The position numbers and the translations under genes were made by a program. The notes under the pieces are model-generated. The model was not told the DNA's origin and ran no database searches. It worked only from the letters and a program-made list of their open reading frames with translations. From Streptomyces sp. M41(2017) (GTDB lineage Bacteria > Actinomycetota > Actinomycetes > Streptomycetales > Streptomycetaceae), in the NCBI RefSeq assembly GCF_002078175.1, contig NZ_MWFK01000002.1:1116001-1180000 (forward strand): a stretch of DNA of 64,000 nt, given 5' to 3'. Positions 8,677 through 17,397 of this stretch are shown in pieces. Within the stretch, counting starts at the first letter, position 1; each line of letters opens with the position of its first letter.

Positions 8677-8679
8677 GGC

Positions 8680-8714
8680 ACGGACGCCCCCGTCCCCGGG
8701 CAGGGGGCGTCCGT
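8680..8714. terminator. Bidirectional hairpin terminator
   Basis: ACGGACGCCCCC (8680-8691) pairs perfectly with GGGGGCGTCCGT (8703-8714). It lies between the ends of the ABC ATPase gene and the convergent TetR gene and could end both transcripts. Confidence 0.75.
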
Positions 8715-9286
8715 CAGGGGGAGACGGCGTGGACGATCAGGGACGCCAGCTCGGCGTAGGCCTCGGCGTCGTTCAGCCCCGTGCGCGCGGCCACCTCGCC
8801 GCGCTGGATCTCCTGCATGGTCGCGGCGACGACCTCGCCGACGAAGGCGGCGTGGACGTCGCGGAAGGCTCCGGCGGTGACGCCGTCCGCGATCAGCTGC
8901 CGGATCCTGGCCGCGGCGAGGCGCGTGTTGGCCTCGTACACCTCGCGCGCCGGCTCGAATCCGGCCATGTCGTCGAGGAACTGCCGGGACAGCGGCCGCA
9001 GCTGCTGCGCGACCGCGCTGAGGTACACCACCACTCGCTCGGAGGGCGCCGAGGTGTCGGCCACCTGCTTCTCGACGGACTGTGCGGCCTCGCGGAAGTA
9101 GTGCTTCACCGCCTCGCGCACCAACTCCTGCTTACTGCCCGCCAGTTGGTACAGCGTGGTCTTCGAGCAGCGCAGCCGCTCGGTCAGCTCGTCGAGCGTG
9201 AAGGCCGCGAACCCCTCCGCCACCAGCAGCGCGACGAGCCGTTCCAACAGGTCGGTCTGGCGCGCGGTGCGGCGAGGGGACGGCAT
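8714..9286 (-). CDS. TetR-family transcriptional regulator
   Basis: 190 residues. The N-terminal helix-turn-helix spans about 10-55 (FTLDELTERLRCSKTTLYQLAGSKQELV), with a helical ligand/dimer domain after it. It is divergent from an acyl-CoA dehydrogenase gene, and an inverted repeat typical of TetR operators lies in front of that gene, so it probably represses fatty or branched acyl-CoA oxidation until an acyl ligand appears. TAGGCT (9298-9293, minus strand) sits exactly six bases before the ATG, so the message looks leaderless. Confidence 0.9.
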   Translation of the reverse strand: MPSPRRTARQTDLLERLVALLVAEGFAAFTLDELTERLRCSKTTLYQLAGSKQELVREAVKHYFREAAQSVEKQVADTSAPSERVVVYLSAVAQQLRPLSRQFLDDMAGFEPAREVYEANTRLAAARIRQLIADGVTAGAFRDVHAAFVGEVVAATMQEIQRGEVAARTGLNDAEAYAELASLIVHAVSP

Positions 9287-9360
9287 GATCTCAGCCTAAC
9301 CGCTCCTCCCCGAAGGCAACCCTCGCCCCCGAGCGGGGACGGCCGGGCACGGCGAGCGCC

Positions 9361-9423
9361 GACCCGGCGGACCCGGCGGACCCGGCGGACCCGGCGGACC
9401 CGGCGGACCCGGCGGACCCGGCG
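9361..9423. repeat. Seven perfect copies of a 9-bp tandem repeat
   Basis: GACCCGGCG is repeated seven times head to tail with no mismatch in the gap between the TetR gene and its divergent target. The rest of the 333-base gap holds the operator and promoter region near 9550 and no gene that I can support. Confidence 0.9.
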
Positions 9424-9551
9424 GGGAGCCTCCGCGGTCGCGGTGGCGACGGGATCACGGCGGGCCACACCCGTCCGCACCGGCCCTCGACGACCGGAAT
9501 CCGTCTCCCGACACGCACGCGCGGTCACCCATGGCCGAGCGGTACCAAAAA

Positions 9552-9578
9552 CGATACTCTTGTATCGCCTGGAGTATC
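9552..9578. promoter_or_regulatory. TetR-type operator before the acyl-CoA dehydrogenase gene
   Basis: CGATAC-TCTT-GTATCG (9552-9567) is a perfect inverted repeat, and a further AGTATC at 9573-9578 pairs with GATACT at 9553-9558, giving three GATAC/GTATC half-sites. It lies 42-68 bases before the acyl-CoA dehydrogenase start, the expected place for the operator of the divergent TetR protein. Confidence 0.65.
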
Positions 9579-9619
9579 AAAATCCCGCAGTGCGGGACCG
9601 CACCCCCCGAGGACGTCCC

Positions 9620-10801
9620 ATGCCCGCGACCCGCACGCTCCCCTCACCGGAAGCCGTCGACCTGATCGCCCTGACGCGCGAGCTCGCCGAGAAGGAGCTG
9701 GCCCCGCGTGTCGCCGAGGCGGAGGCCGAGGCGCGCTTCCCCCGTGACGTCTTCCGCACGCTCGGACGGGCCGGGCTGCTGAGCCTGCCGTACCCCGAGG
9801 AGCACGGTGGCGGCGACCAGCCGTACGAGGTCTACCTCCAGGTACTGGAGGAGATCGCCGCCGTGTGGGCGAGCGTCGCCGTCGGCATCTCGGTGCACGC
9901 GCTGTCCTGCTACGCGCTGGCCGCGTTCGGCACCGAGGAGCAGAAGAAGGAGTGGCTGCCCGACATGCTCGGCGGCGAGCTGCTCGGTGCCTACTGCCTG
10001 TCCGAGGCGCACGCCGGCTCCGACCCGGGCGCGATGCGCACGCGCGCCGTACGGGACGGCGACGACTACGTGCTGAACGGCGCCAAGGCGTGGACGACCC
10101 ACGGCGGCCACGCGGACTTCTACACGGTCATGGCGCGTACGTCGGACTCCGGCTCGCACGCCATCTCGTGCTTCCTCGTCCCCGCCGACACACCGGGCGT
10201 GGTGGCCGATCCGCCGGAGCAGAAGATGGGCCTGACCGGGTCCGCGACCGCCACGGTCCGCTTCGAGAACGCCCGGGTCCCCGCGAACCGCCGGCTCGGC
10301 GAGGAGGGCGAGGGCCTGCGGATCGCCTTCGCCGGGCTCGACTGCGGGCGGCTCGGCATCGCCGCGGTGGCCACGGGCCTCTCCCAGGGCGCGCTGGACC
10401 ACGCCCTGCGCTACTCGCGGGAGCGGGAGACCTTCGGCCGGCCGATCATCGAGCACCAGGGCCTCGCCTTCGTCCTCGCCGACATGGCCGCGGCGGTCCA
10501 GGCCTCCCGGGCCACCACGCTGGCGGCCGCCCGACTCAAGGACGAGGGCCTGCCCTTCCAGTCCGAGGCCTCGATCGCCAAGCTCATCGCGACGGACAAC
10601 GCCATGAAGGTCACCACCGACGCGGTCCAGGTGCTGGGCGGCGCGGGCTACACCCGCGACTTCCCGGTCGAGCGCTACATGCGCGAGGCCAAGGTGATGC
10701 AGATCTTCGAGGGCACCAACCAGATCCAGCGCCTGATCATCGGCCGCGGCCTGAAGGAGAGCGAGCGCGGCACCCTCCAGGTGCGCAACGCGACGAAGTA
10801 G
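9620..10801 (+). CDS. Acyl-CoA dehydrogenase
   Basis: 393-residue FAD enzyme that oxidises acyl-CoA to the trans-2-enoyl-CoA and passes electrons to ETF. The N-terminal helical domain, the middle beta domain (YCLSEAHAGSDPGAM, KAWTTHGG) and the C-terminal helical domain (RETFGRPIIEHQ) are all present. The catalytic base is Glu364 in QIFEGTNQIQR, as in short/medium-chain and butyryl enzymes. GAGGA lies before the ATG at 9620; the longer frame is non-coding upstream sequence. It stands alone apart from the divergent TetR gene. Confidence 0.93.
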   Translation: MPATRTLPSPEAVDLIALTRELAEKELAPRVAEAEAEARFPRDVFRTLGRAGLLSLPYPEEHGGGDQPYEVYLQVLEEIAAVWASVAVGISVHALSCYALAAFGTEEQKKEWLPDMLGGELLGAYCLSEAHAGSDPGAMRTRAVRDGDDYVLNGAKAWTTHGGHADFYTVMARTSDSGSHAISCFLVPADTPGVVADPPEQKMGLTGSATATVRFENARVPANRRLGEEGEGLRIAFAGLDCGRLGIAAVATGLSQGALDHALRYSRERETFGRPIIEHQGLAFVLADMAAAVQASRATTLAAARLKDEGLPFQSEASIAKLIATDNAMKVTTDAVQVLGGAGYTRDFPVERYMREAKVMQIFEGTNQIQRLIIGRGLKESERGTLQVRNATK

Positions 10802-10815
10802 GGACCGGTCCGGCC

Positions 10816-10835
10816 GTCCGGCCCGCGCGCCGGAC
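10816..10835 (+). terminator. Small hairpin after the acyl-CoA dehydrogenase gene
   Basis: GTCCGGC (10816-10822), loop CCGCGC, GCCGGAC (10829-10835), fifteen bases after the stop codon. No U-tract follows, as is common in Streptomyces. Confidence 0.4.
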
Positions 10836-11172
10836 ACTCCTCACGCACCGGACGCGAAGAGGGGGCACCGGAAGCGTGCCGGACCGGTGCCGGTGTGCGC
10901 CGCGTGCACCGTGTGCACCGAAGGACGTCCGCGCACGTGACCATCGCCGCCCGAGCGCCGATACTTCCGAGGGTGAGCTCCTCGCACCGCCGATCCGCTC
11001 GCCGGCCGGGACGACCGGCCGGTCGGGCGCGTTCGCGGCGGGCGGGGCCGGTCGCCTCCGGCCCGCGTCGGCCCGAGCGGGGCCGCGCCGCGGCCGCCGA
11101 CCGACGGACCCGCCCCAAACGTGGGCATTATGGGAGAAGGAGCCCAGCGACTCTTCTCACCAGGAGGTTCCC
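10836..11172 (+). promoter_or_regulatory. Intergenic promoter region of the dha operon
   Basis: No gene can be supported here. GTGCACC occurs twice at the left (GCGTGCACCGTGTGCACC, about 10909-10919). CATTAT at 11126-11131 is the best -10 candidate and AGGAGG at 11162-11167 is the dhaK ribosome-binding site. I did not find a clear -35 box or operator. Confidence 0.4.
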
Positions 11173-12165
11173 ATGAAGATGCTCATCAACGTGGCGGAGA
11201 CGGTGGTCGCGGACGCGCTGCGGGGCATGGCGGCCGCCCATCCCGAGCTGACGGTGGACGTAGACAACCGCGTGATCGTCCGCCGGGACGCCCCGGTCGC
11301 GGGAAAGGTGGGCCTCGTCTCCGGCGGCGGTTCCGGGCACGAGCCGCTGCACGGGGGATTCGTGGGACCCGGCATGCTGTCCGCGGCCTGTCCCGGCGAG
11401 GTCTTCACCTCACCGGTGCCGGACCAGATGCTGCGGGCCGCGGCGGCCGTGAACAGCGGCGCCGGAGTGCTCTTCATCGTGAAGAACTACACCGGTGACG
11501 TCCTGAACTTCGACATGGCGGCCGAGCTGGCCGAGGACGAGGGCATCCAGATCGCCAAGGTGCTCGTCAACGACGACGTGGCGGTCACCGACAGCCTGTA
11601 CACGGCCGGCCGTCGCGGCACGGGCGCCACCCTGTTCGTCGAGAAGATCGCGGGTGCCGCCGCCGAGGAGGGCGCCCCTCTCGATCGGGTCCAGGCGCTG
11701 GCCACGCAGGTCAACGAGAACTCGCGCAGTTTCGGCGTCGCCCTCGCCGCCTGCACGACCCCGGCCAAGGGCAGCCCGACCTTCGACCTGCCGGCCGGGG
11801 AGCTGGAGCTCGGCGTCGGTATCCACGGCGAGCCGGGACGGGAACGGCGCGCGATGATGACCTCGCGGGAGATCGCCGACTTCTCCGTGCAGGCGATCCT
11901 GGAGGACCTCTCGCCGAGCAACCCGGTCCTGGTCCTGGTGAACGGCATGGGCGCCACTCCCCTGCTGGAGCTGTACGGCTTCAACGCCGAGGTGCAGCGC
12001 GTCCTGACGGAACGCGGCGTCGCGGTGGCCCGCACGCTGGTCGGCAACTACGTGACCTCGCTGGACATGGCCGGTGCCTCGGTGACGCTGTGCCAGGTCG
12101 ACGAGGAGCTGCTGCGCCTGTGGGACGCGCCGGTGAAGACGCCGGGCCTGCGCTGGGGCGTGTGA
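11173..12165 (+). CDS. dhaK: Dihydroxyacetone kinase subunit DhaK
   Basis: 330 residues, the normal DhaK length. DhaK binds dihydroxyacetone covalently through a histidine and receives phosphate from DhaL-ADP. The substrate loop SGGGSGHEPLHGGFVG is at 50-65, and His218 in LGVGIHGEPGRER is the hemiaminal residue. A perfect AGGAGG lies six bases before the ATG at 11173. It heads the dhaK-dhaL-dhaM operon that converts dihydroxyacetone to dihydroxyacetone phosphate with phosphoenolpyruvate as the final donor. Confidence 0.96.
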   Translation: MKMLINVAETVVADALRGMAAAHPELTVDVDNRVIVRRDAPVAGKVGLVSGGGSGHEPLHGGFVGPGMLSAACPGEVFTSPVPDQMLRAAAAVNSGAGVLFIVKNYTGDVLNFDMAAELAEDEGIQIAKVLVNDDVAVTDSLYTAGRRGTGATLFVEKIAGAAAEEGAPLDRVQALATQVNENSRSFGVALAACTTPAKGSPTFDLPAGELELGVGIHGEPGRERRAMMTSREIADFSVQAILEDLSPSNPVLVLVNGMGATPLLELYGFNAEVQRVLTERGVAVARTLVGNYVTSLDMAGASVTLCQVDEELLRLWDAPVKTPGLRWGV

Positions 12166-12247
12166 ACGCGGTCAACACGCATTCGGCCGCCACCGGAGGT
12201 CAACCGGCCGACTCCAGGTCATTTTCCGTACCACGCAAGGAGATTCC

Positions 12248-12847
12248 GTGCTCGACGCCGATTTCTTCCGCCGTTGGATGACGGCGACCGCCGCGTCCGT
12301 GGACCGCGAGGCAGAGCGGCTCACCGACCTGGACTCGCCGATCGGTGACGCCGACCACGGCAGCAACCTGCAGCGCGGGTTCGTCGCCGTGGAGGCCACG
12401 CTGGAGAAGGAGGCCCCGGACACCCCCGGCGGAGTGCTCACGCTGGCCGGCAGGCAGCTGATCTCGACGGTCGGCGGCGCGTCCGGGCCCCTGTACGGAA
12501 CGCTGCTGCGCCGGACCGGCAAGGCCCTGGGCGACGCCGGCGAGGTCAGCGAGGAACAGCTCGCGGACGCGTTGCGCGCGGGCGTCGACGCGGTCATGGC
12601 GCTGGGCGGAGCCGCGCCCGGCGACAAGACCATGATCGACGCCCTCGTTCCCGCGGTCGACGCGCTGGGCGAGTCGTTCGGGGCGGCGAAGACGGCGGCC
12701 GAGGAGGGCGCGACGGCGACGACACCGCTCCAGGCCCGCAAGGGCCGCGCGAGCTACCTCGGCGAGCGCAGCATCGGCCATCAGGACCCGGGCGCGACGT
12801 CCGCGTCGCTCCTGATCGGAGCACTCGTGGAGGCGGCCGGTGAGTGA
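12248..12847 (+). CDS. dhaL: Dihydroxyacetone kinase subunit DhaL
   Basis: 199-residue nucleotide-binding subunit that keeps ADP bound and relays phosphate from DhaM to the substrate on DhaK. The Mg-ADP site is SPIGDADHGSNLQRGF near residues 30-46, and GGASGPLYG and the C-terminal DPGATS match the family. GTG start at 12248 with AAGGAG before it. The dhaK-dhaL gap of 82 bases shows no terminator. Confidence 0.95.
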   Translation: MLDADFFRRWMTATAASVDREAERLTDLDSPIGDADHGSNLQRGFVAVEATLEKEAPDTPGGVLTLAGRQLISTVGGASGPLYGTLLRRTGKALGDAGEVSEEQLADALRAGVDAVMALGGAAPGDKTMIDALVPAVDALGESFGAAKTAAEEGATATTPLQARKGRASYLGERSIGHQDPGATSASLLIGALVEAAGE

Positions 12848-13274
12848 CACCACGAACACCTCCGGGACCGCGGGATCGCTCGTGGGCATCGTGCTGGTCT
12901 CGCACAGTGCCGCCGTCGCGTCGTCCGTCGCCGAACTGGCGACGGGCCTGGCCGGTGGCGGCACGACCGCTCCCGTCGCCGCGGCGGGCGGCACGACGGA
13001 CGGCGGTCTCGGCACCAGTTCGGAACTGATCGCCGCGGCGGCCGCCTCCGTGGACGGGGGCGCCGGCGTGGCCGTACTCATGGACCTGGGCAGCGCCGTG
13101 CTGACGGTCAAGGCGCTGCTCGCCGAAGGCGACGAACTCCCCGACAACACCCGCCTGGTGGACGCCCCGTTCGTCGAGGGCGCGGTGGCGGCTGTGGTCA
13201 CGGCGTCGGCGGGCGGCGACCTCGCCGCGGTGGAGGCGGCGGCCGCGGAGGCGTACAGCTACCGCAAGGAGTGA
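12840..13274 (+). CDS. dhaM: PTS-dependent dihydroxyacetone phosphotransferase subunit DhaM (EIIA-like)
   Basis: 144 residues, only the mannose-type EIIA domain of DhaM, without the HPr and EI-like domains found in E. coli DhaM. His22 in GIVLVSHSAAVA is the phosphorylated residue, and MDLGSAVLTVKAL is the second family motif. The GTG start lies inside the end of dhaL (eight-base overlap), indicating coupled translation. Phosphate must come from the general PTS protein HPr encoded elsewhere. Confidence 0.93.
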   Translation: MSDTTNTSGTAGSLVGIVLVSHSAAVASSVAELATGLAGGGTTAPVAAAGGTTDGGLGTSSELIAAAAASVDGGAGVAVLMDLGSAVLTVKALLAEGDELPDNTRLVDAPFVEGAVAAVVTASAGGDLAAVEAAAAEAYSYRKE

Positions 13275-13304
13275 GGACGGACGCCCCGGAGAGTGCGAGG
13301 CGTC

Positions 13305-13342
13305 CCGGCAGCCGCGACGGAGCCCGCCGTCGCGACTGCCGG
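13305..13342 (+). terminator. Hairpin terminator of the dha operon
   Basis: CCGGCAG-C-CGCGACGG (13305-13320) pairs with CCGTCGCG-A-CTGCCGG (13327-13342) with one mismatch and a six-base loop. It lies between dhaM and the convergent TetR gene. Confidence 0.75.
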
Positions 13343-13368
13343 CGTGTCCGGCGAGCCGGCAGCCCGGG

Positions 13369-14031
13369 TCAGGAGATCCCTCGCGCCACCACGCCGAGGG
13401 CCGACCGGACGGTCGCGGTCACCTCGGAGTGCGTGCTCTCGGGGCCGGACCCGTCGGCGTCGTTGCGCCAGGCGTCGTGTTCCACCGCCGCACGCAGCGC
13501 CGCGTTGAGCATGGCCGCCTGGATCTCGGAGCGGAGGTCCACGGCGGTGAGCCCGGCCCGGTCGGCGAGGGCGCGGGCGAATGCCGGTTCGGCGTCGTCG
13601 TGGGCCTGGAGCCAGACGGCCCGCAGTCCGGGTTCGGTGCGGGTCAGCCGCAGCAGCGCGCGGACCCTCGGCAGCTGCGGAAGCGGCATCAGGCCCTCGC
13701 CGCTCGTGGCGCGTTCCAGCGCGTCCTCCAGCGGGCCGCCCTCGGGCCAGGCCCGCAGGGCCGCGGCGATCGCGTCGATCCCGGCGGCGAACAGCGGGCT
13801 GACGCAGCTCTCCTTGCTCGGGAAGTAACGCCACAGGGTCCGCGACGAGACACCGACGGCCTGGGCGATCTGCTCCCCGGTGGTGGCGGTGACGCCCTGG
13901 TCGACGAAGAGTTCCACCGCCGCGCGGGCGATCTCCTGGCGGAAAGCGGCCCTGCGCTCGTCGGTGAGTGGTGGCCTGCCGGTGCGGCCGCGCCCCCGTC
14001 CCGTGTGGTCGCCGTTCGAACCGTCCGACAC
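13369..14031 (-). CDS. TetR-family transcriptional regulator
   Basis: 220 residues with a basic, Gly/Arg-rich N-terminal arm (about 1-28), a TetR helix-turn-helix at about 30-75 (VTATTGEQIAQAVGVSSRTLWRYFPSKESCV) and a helical C-terminal domain. GTG start at 14031 preceded by GAGGAG. It is divergent from an SDR gene, which is its likely target. The basic arm is common in actinobacterial TetR proteins and may contact the minor groove. Confidence 0.9.
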   Translation of the reverse strand: MSDGSNGDHTGRGRGRTGRPPLTDERRAAFRQEIARAAVELFVDQGVTATTGEQIAQAVGVSSRTLWRYFPSKESCVSPLFAAGIDAIAAALRAWPEGGPLEDALERATSGEGLMPLPQLPRVRALLRLTRTEPGLRAVWLQAHDDAEPAFARALADRAGLTAVDLRSEIQAAMLNAALRAAVEHDAWRNDADGSGPESTHSEVTATVRSALGVVARGIS

Positions 14032-14127
14032 CGCTGACTCCTCGGATCCGCGTCCGCCGCCCGGGGCCGGGAGCGGGGCCCGAGTCTAGCGATCTCCCCA
14101 CCGCCTCCGAGAGTTTCTGTCATTCAG

Positions 14128-14140
14128 CGACATTAAGTCG
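14128..14140. promoter_or_regulatory. Candidate TetR operator between the TetR and SDR genes
   Basis: CGAC-ATTAA-GTCG is a short perfect inverted repeat in the only AT-rich part of the 166-base gap, 58 bases before the SDR start. Confidence 0.45.
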
Positions 14141-14197
14141 TACTGTTGCCGCGCGGCACCTCCGCCGCGCCCTCGTACGCACCTCAGGGAGAACGTC

Positions 14198-14962
14198 ATG
14201 ACCACCACGGGACCGGACGGCCGCAGCGTCATCGTCACGGGCGCGGGCTCGGGCATCGGCCGTGCCGCCGCGCTCGCGTTCGCGGCCCGGGGGGCGCGTG
14301 TGGTCGTGGCCGATCTGAACCCCGAGGGTGCCGCGGCCGTCGTGGCGGAGATCGAGGCGGCGGGCGGCACCGCCGTGCCGGTCACGGGCGACCTGAGCGA
14401 ACAGGCCGTCGTCGACCGCGTGACGGCCACGGCGGTGGAGCGGTTCGGGGGCGTCGACGTGCTGGTCAACAACGCCGGGATCATGGATCGCATGTCGGCG
14501 GTGGCCGAGGTGAGCGACGCGGAGTGGGAGCGGGTGATCCGGGTGAACCTGACGGCTCCCTTCCTGCTGGCCCGCTCCGTGCTGCCGCACATGCTGGCCG
14601 CCGGCCGGGGTGCCATCGTGAACACCGCCTCCGAGGCGAGCCTGCGCGGCAGCGCCGCAGGAGCCGCTTACACCGCCTCGAAGCACGGCGTCGTGGGGCT
14701 CACCAAGTCGCTGGCCGTGATGTACCGGGACCAGGGCATCCGCACCAACGCGGTCGCCCCGGGCGGCACCAGGACCGCGATCACCGTGGACGTCGAGGCG
14801 GGCGCCCACGGGCCGGCCGCCCTCGCCCCGTACATGGGCAACATGGGCAGGGCCGCCGAGGCCGAGGAGCAGGCGGCCGCGATCGTGTTCCTGGCCTCGG
14901 ACGCCGCGAGCAACATCAACGGCGTGATCCTGCCCGTGGACAACGGCTGGGCCGCCGTCTGA
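14198..14962 (+). CDS. Short-chain dehydrogenase/reductase
   Basis: 254-residue classical SDR. The NAD(P) loop TGAGSGIG is at residues 14-21, NNAG at about 90, and the catalytic Ser-Tyr-Lys set in NTASEASLRGSAAGAAYTASKHG. VADLNPE after beta-2 has Asp where NAD-specific enzymes do, so NAD is the likely cofactor. It is paired with the divergent TetR gene. The substrate is unknown; many relatives act on secondary alcohols or ketones. Confidence 0.93.
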   Translation: MTTTGPDGRSVIVTGAGSGIGRAAALAFAARGARVVVADLNPEGAAAVVAEIEAAGGTAVPVTGDLSEQAVVDRVTATAVERFGGVDVLVNNAGIMDRMSAVAEVSDAEWERVIRVNLTAPFLLARSVLPHMLAAGRGAIVNTASEASLRGSAAGAAYTASKHGVVGLTKSLAVMYRDQGIRTNAVAPGGTRTAITVDVEAGAHGPAALAPYMGNMGRAAEAEEQAAAIVFLASDAASNINGVILPVDNGWAAV

Positions 14963-15076
14963 CGGCCCGTCCACCCCGGACACCGCCCACCGACCGACAC
15001 ACCCGTCGCCGCGAGGAGTGACATCGCGAGGACCAACACCGCTCGCCGGAGAGCCGGTTGGGATGCGCCGGTGGGC

Positions 15077-15784
15077 TCAGCCGCCGCTCACGAACGTCCG
15101 GGCCAGCCGCTCCCCCGCCGTCACCGCCGCGGCGTGGTCCTCGATGGGTGAGACCCGTGAGTTCTTGAAGACGATGTAGGTGACACCGGACGGAGTGCCG
15201 CCCCCGCGCGGGTCGGGGCGGATCCCGAGGGCCTTGGCCGTGGCGTACGAGGCCTCACCGATGATGTCGCTCGGACCGGTGTCGCCGACGACGGCGTACT
15301 GGACGCGGTCGCGGTAGATCACGGCGGCGGCCGAGCCCGCTCCGATGCCGTGGTCCCGGTGGTTCCAGATGGCGCTGGCCGCCGGGACGACGATGTAGGG
15401 GAGGGTCTCGGCGCTCAGGTAGCGGCCGTCGGACTGCTGGAAGGCCGTGCTGTCGGAGAAGAGCGGGTCGGTGCGGTCGTTGCACAGGCGGCCCGGCCTG
15501 CCGTCGCAGTCGATGTCCATGTCGGCCTTCCAGAAGACGGCGCTCCCGGTGCCGCAGACCGGGATCTCGGCAGGGGTGCCGTCGTCGGTGCGGTAGCGCC
15601 CCCTGGAGACGGCGGCGCAGTCGCGCGTCTTCGCCAGCAGGTCGGCGGCCCCGACGGCGCCCTCCCGGACCGCGGGGGCCCGGCTGCCGGAGGGGCCGGC
15701 CGCGGGGGCCGAGGGCAGCGCCGCCGGGGCGGAGGCGAGCAGGGCGGCGGCGGCCGCGGCCAGCGTCAGCGACTGGACACGCAC
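15077..15784 (-). CDS. Secreted GH75 chitosanase
   Basis: 235-residue secreted glycoside hydrolase of family 75, whose members cleave beta-1,4 glucosamine bonds in chitosan. A signal peptide (Ala-rich, residues 1-35) is followed by the family core: SAVFWKADMDIDCDGRPG, then LPYIVVP and AVVGDTGPSDIIGEASYA. Asp168 and Glu177 are nine residues apart, matching the spacing of the catalytic pair described for fungal GH75 enzymes. I placed the start at GTG 15784, where the signal peptide begins; upstream codons are low-complexity. It is divergent from a fibronectin-III lipoprotein. Confidence 0.88.
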   Translation of the reverse strand: MRVQSLTLAAAAAALLASAPAALPSAPAAGPSGSRAPAVREGAVGAADLLAKTRDCAAVSRGRYRTDDGTPAEIPVCGTGSAVFWKADMDIDCDGRPGRLCNDRTDPLFSDSTAFQQSDGRYLSAETLPYIVVPAASAIWNHRDHGIGAGSAAAVIYRDRVQYAVVGDTGPSDIIGEASYATAKALGIRPDPRGGGTPSGVTYIVFKNSRVSPIEDHAAAVTAGERLARTFVSGG

Positions 15785-16192
15785 GATGGGAGACCCTCTC
15801 CTGGGGGACACGGAGTCACCTGCCCCAATGTGGTGGGCCTCTGACGGTGCGTCCACCGGAGGGGGGCCGGACGATGCACGCGCACCCTCGGATCCGAGGC
15901 GGCGGATCAGGGGCGTGGCGGCACGTTCTCCGCGGGCGCCGCACGGTCGAGGGCCCGAGCCGCAGAGGGCTCCGGCCACTCGACCGCACGCGCCGGCGCG
16001 GGATCAGCGACGACAGCGGGTCCGCGCCGCGGGCAGGAACTCCCCTGATACCGGGGCGAGTTCAGGCCGCGTCAAGGATCAGCATACGTACCTCCGCCCC
16101 GCTCCGGCCATCGACCCGTCACCCCTCTTGATGTGGCCGCGTCAGCCGTGTCTTATAGGTACAGACCAATCCCGTCGAGGGAAGGCGACCCC
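15785..16192. other. Long intergenic region between GH75 and lipoprotein genes
   Basis: 408 bases with no gene I can support. It should carry both divergent promoters. The only recognisable element is the DasR-like site at 16155-16170 near the rightward gene; the middle is featureless GC-rich sequence. Confidence 0.5.
16155..16170. promoter_or_regulatory. Weak DasR/GntR-like site (dre-like)
   Basis: ATAGGTACAGACCAAT matches 11 of 16 positions of the DasR consensus ACTGGTCTAGACCACT, with a complete right half. It lies 23 bases before the start of the lipoprotein gene. DasR controls chitin and N-acetylglucosamine genes in Streptomyces, which would suit the neighbouring chitosanase. Confidence 0.35.
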
Positions 16193-17176
16193 GTGCGAGA
16201 CGTTCCCCCCACCGTCCTGCGCGTGCTGGTGTGCGGCGCGCTGTTCGTACTCTCCTCCTGCGGATGGGGCGCGCCGTCGGCGGAGCAGGGCGAGCGGCTG
16301 CCCGCGGCGCCGCTCGGCGTGACCGCCGCGGCGGGCAGCGCGACCAGCGTCCACGTCATGTGGAACCTCGCCGCCGAGGACCCGCCCGTCACCCACTACG
16401 CGGTGTACCGCGGCAACACCGTGGTCGACGAGGTCCCCGGCTCGGAGCACATGGTGGACGTCACCCGGCTCGAACCGTCCACCGCCTACGTCTTCACGGT
16501 CCGGGCACGGAACGCCGCGGGGGCGCTCGGGCCGGCGAGCAAACGGGTGCGGGCCACCACCCCGGCCGCGGTCGCGGCCGACCGCACACCGCCCACCCGC
16601 CCCGGCGGCCCGCACGGCAAGGCGGTCGGCAGCCGGGCGGTCCAGCTGTCGTGGACGCGGTCGACGGACAAGGGCGGCGTGGCCTCGTACGACGTCTACC
16701 AGGGCACGTCGAAGATCCACAGCGTCGGCGGCGCGCAGACGGCGACCGTGGTCACGGGACTGCGGCCCGGCACGGCCTACGCCTTCACCGTGCGCGCCCG
16801 CGACGCGGCGGACAACACCTCGCCGGCGAGCGACACCGTCCGGCTCACCACCGCGCCGGGTTCCGACGACGGCCGGGGCACGGCGCCGAGCGCCTTCCGC
16901 GCGACGACCCACCGGGCGGACGGGGCGTACTACATCGATCTGGCCTGGATCGCGCCCGAGGTGGACGGGGTGATCAGCGAGTACCAGATCCATCTCGACG
17001 GGCACGCCGCGACCTCGCTCGTCTGGGGTGGCAACCCGCCCCACGGCACCGCCACCCACAGCTTCTACGTCGGCCGGGAGGCCGGTGTGGCCCACCGGGT
17101 CCGCCTCAGGGCGAAGCTGCCCGACGGCACCTGGGGCGGCTTCTCGGCGGAGCGCTCCGTGACGACCGGGAGCTGA
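16193..17176 (+). CDS. Fibronectin type III lipoprotein
   Basis: 327 residues. The signal sequence ends in lipobox LSSC with Cys23, so the mature protein is lipid-anchored outside the membrane. Two clear fibronectin III domains follow (about 38-123 and 133-221; each has the SxAVQLSW-like core and GTAYAFTVRARDAADN), then a third beta-rich FN3-like domain (229-327). There is no catalytic domain. GTG start at 16193 with GAGGGAAGG upstream. It may display binding modules for polysaccharide near the GH75 enzyme; the ligand is not known. Confidence 0.85.
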   Translation: MRDVPPTVLRVLVCGALFVLSSCGWGAPSAEQGERLPAAPLGVTAAAGSATSVHVMWNLAAEDPPVTHYAVYRGNTVVDEVPGSEHMVDVTRLEPSTAYVFTVRARNAAGALGPASKRVRATTPAAVAADRTPPTRPGGPHGKAVGSRAVQLSWTRSTDKGGVASYDVYQGTSKIHSVGGAQTATVVTGLRPGTAYAFTVRARDAADNTSPASDTVRLTTAPGSDDGRGTAPSAFRATTHRADGAYYIDLAWIAPEVDGVISEYQIHLDGHAATSLVWGGNPPHGTATHSFYVGREAGVAHRVRLRAKLPDGTWGGFSAERSVTTGS

Positions 17177-17397
17177 GACCCGCGCACCGCCCCGGCGGGT
17201 GCGGTACGTCGCCGGGCGGCCGGGGCGGAAACACCCTCCGCGGTCCGCCGGACGATGGAATCCGTCACCTGCCCGGTCCCCGCCCGCGTGCGGACCGGGC
17301 CCGGGGCGCTTTTGCTCTCCCTGAGGCAGCACGGGCCTTCCGATCCTCGGCGGCGCATGGGAAGTACCGCCAACCGTGCCGCTGGAGGGCAGTTCCT

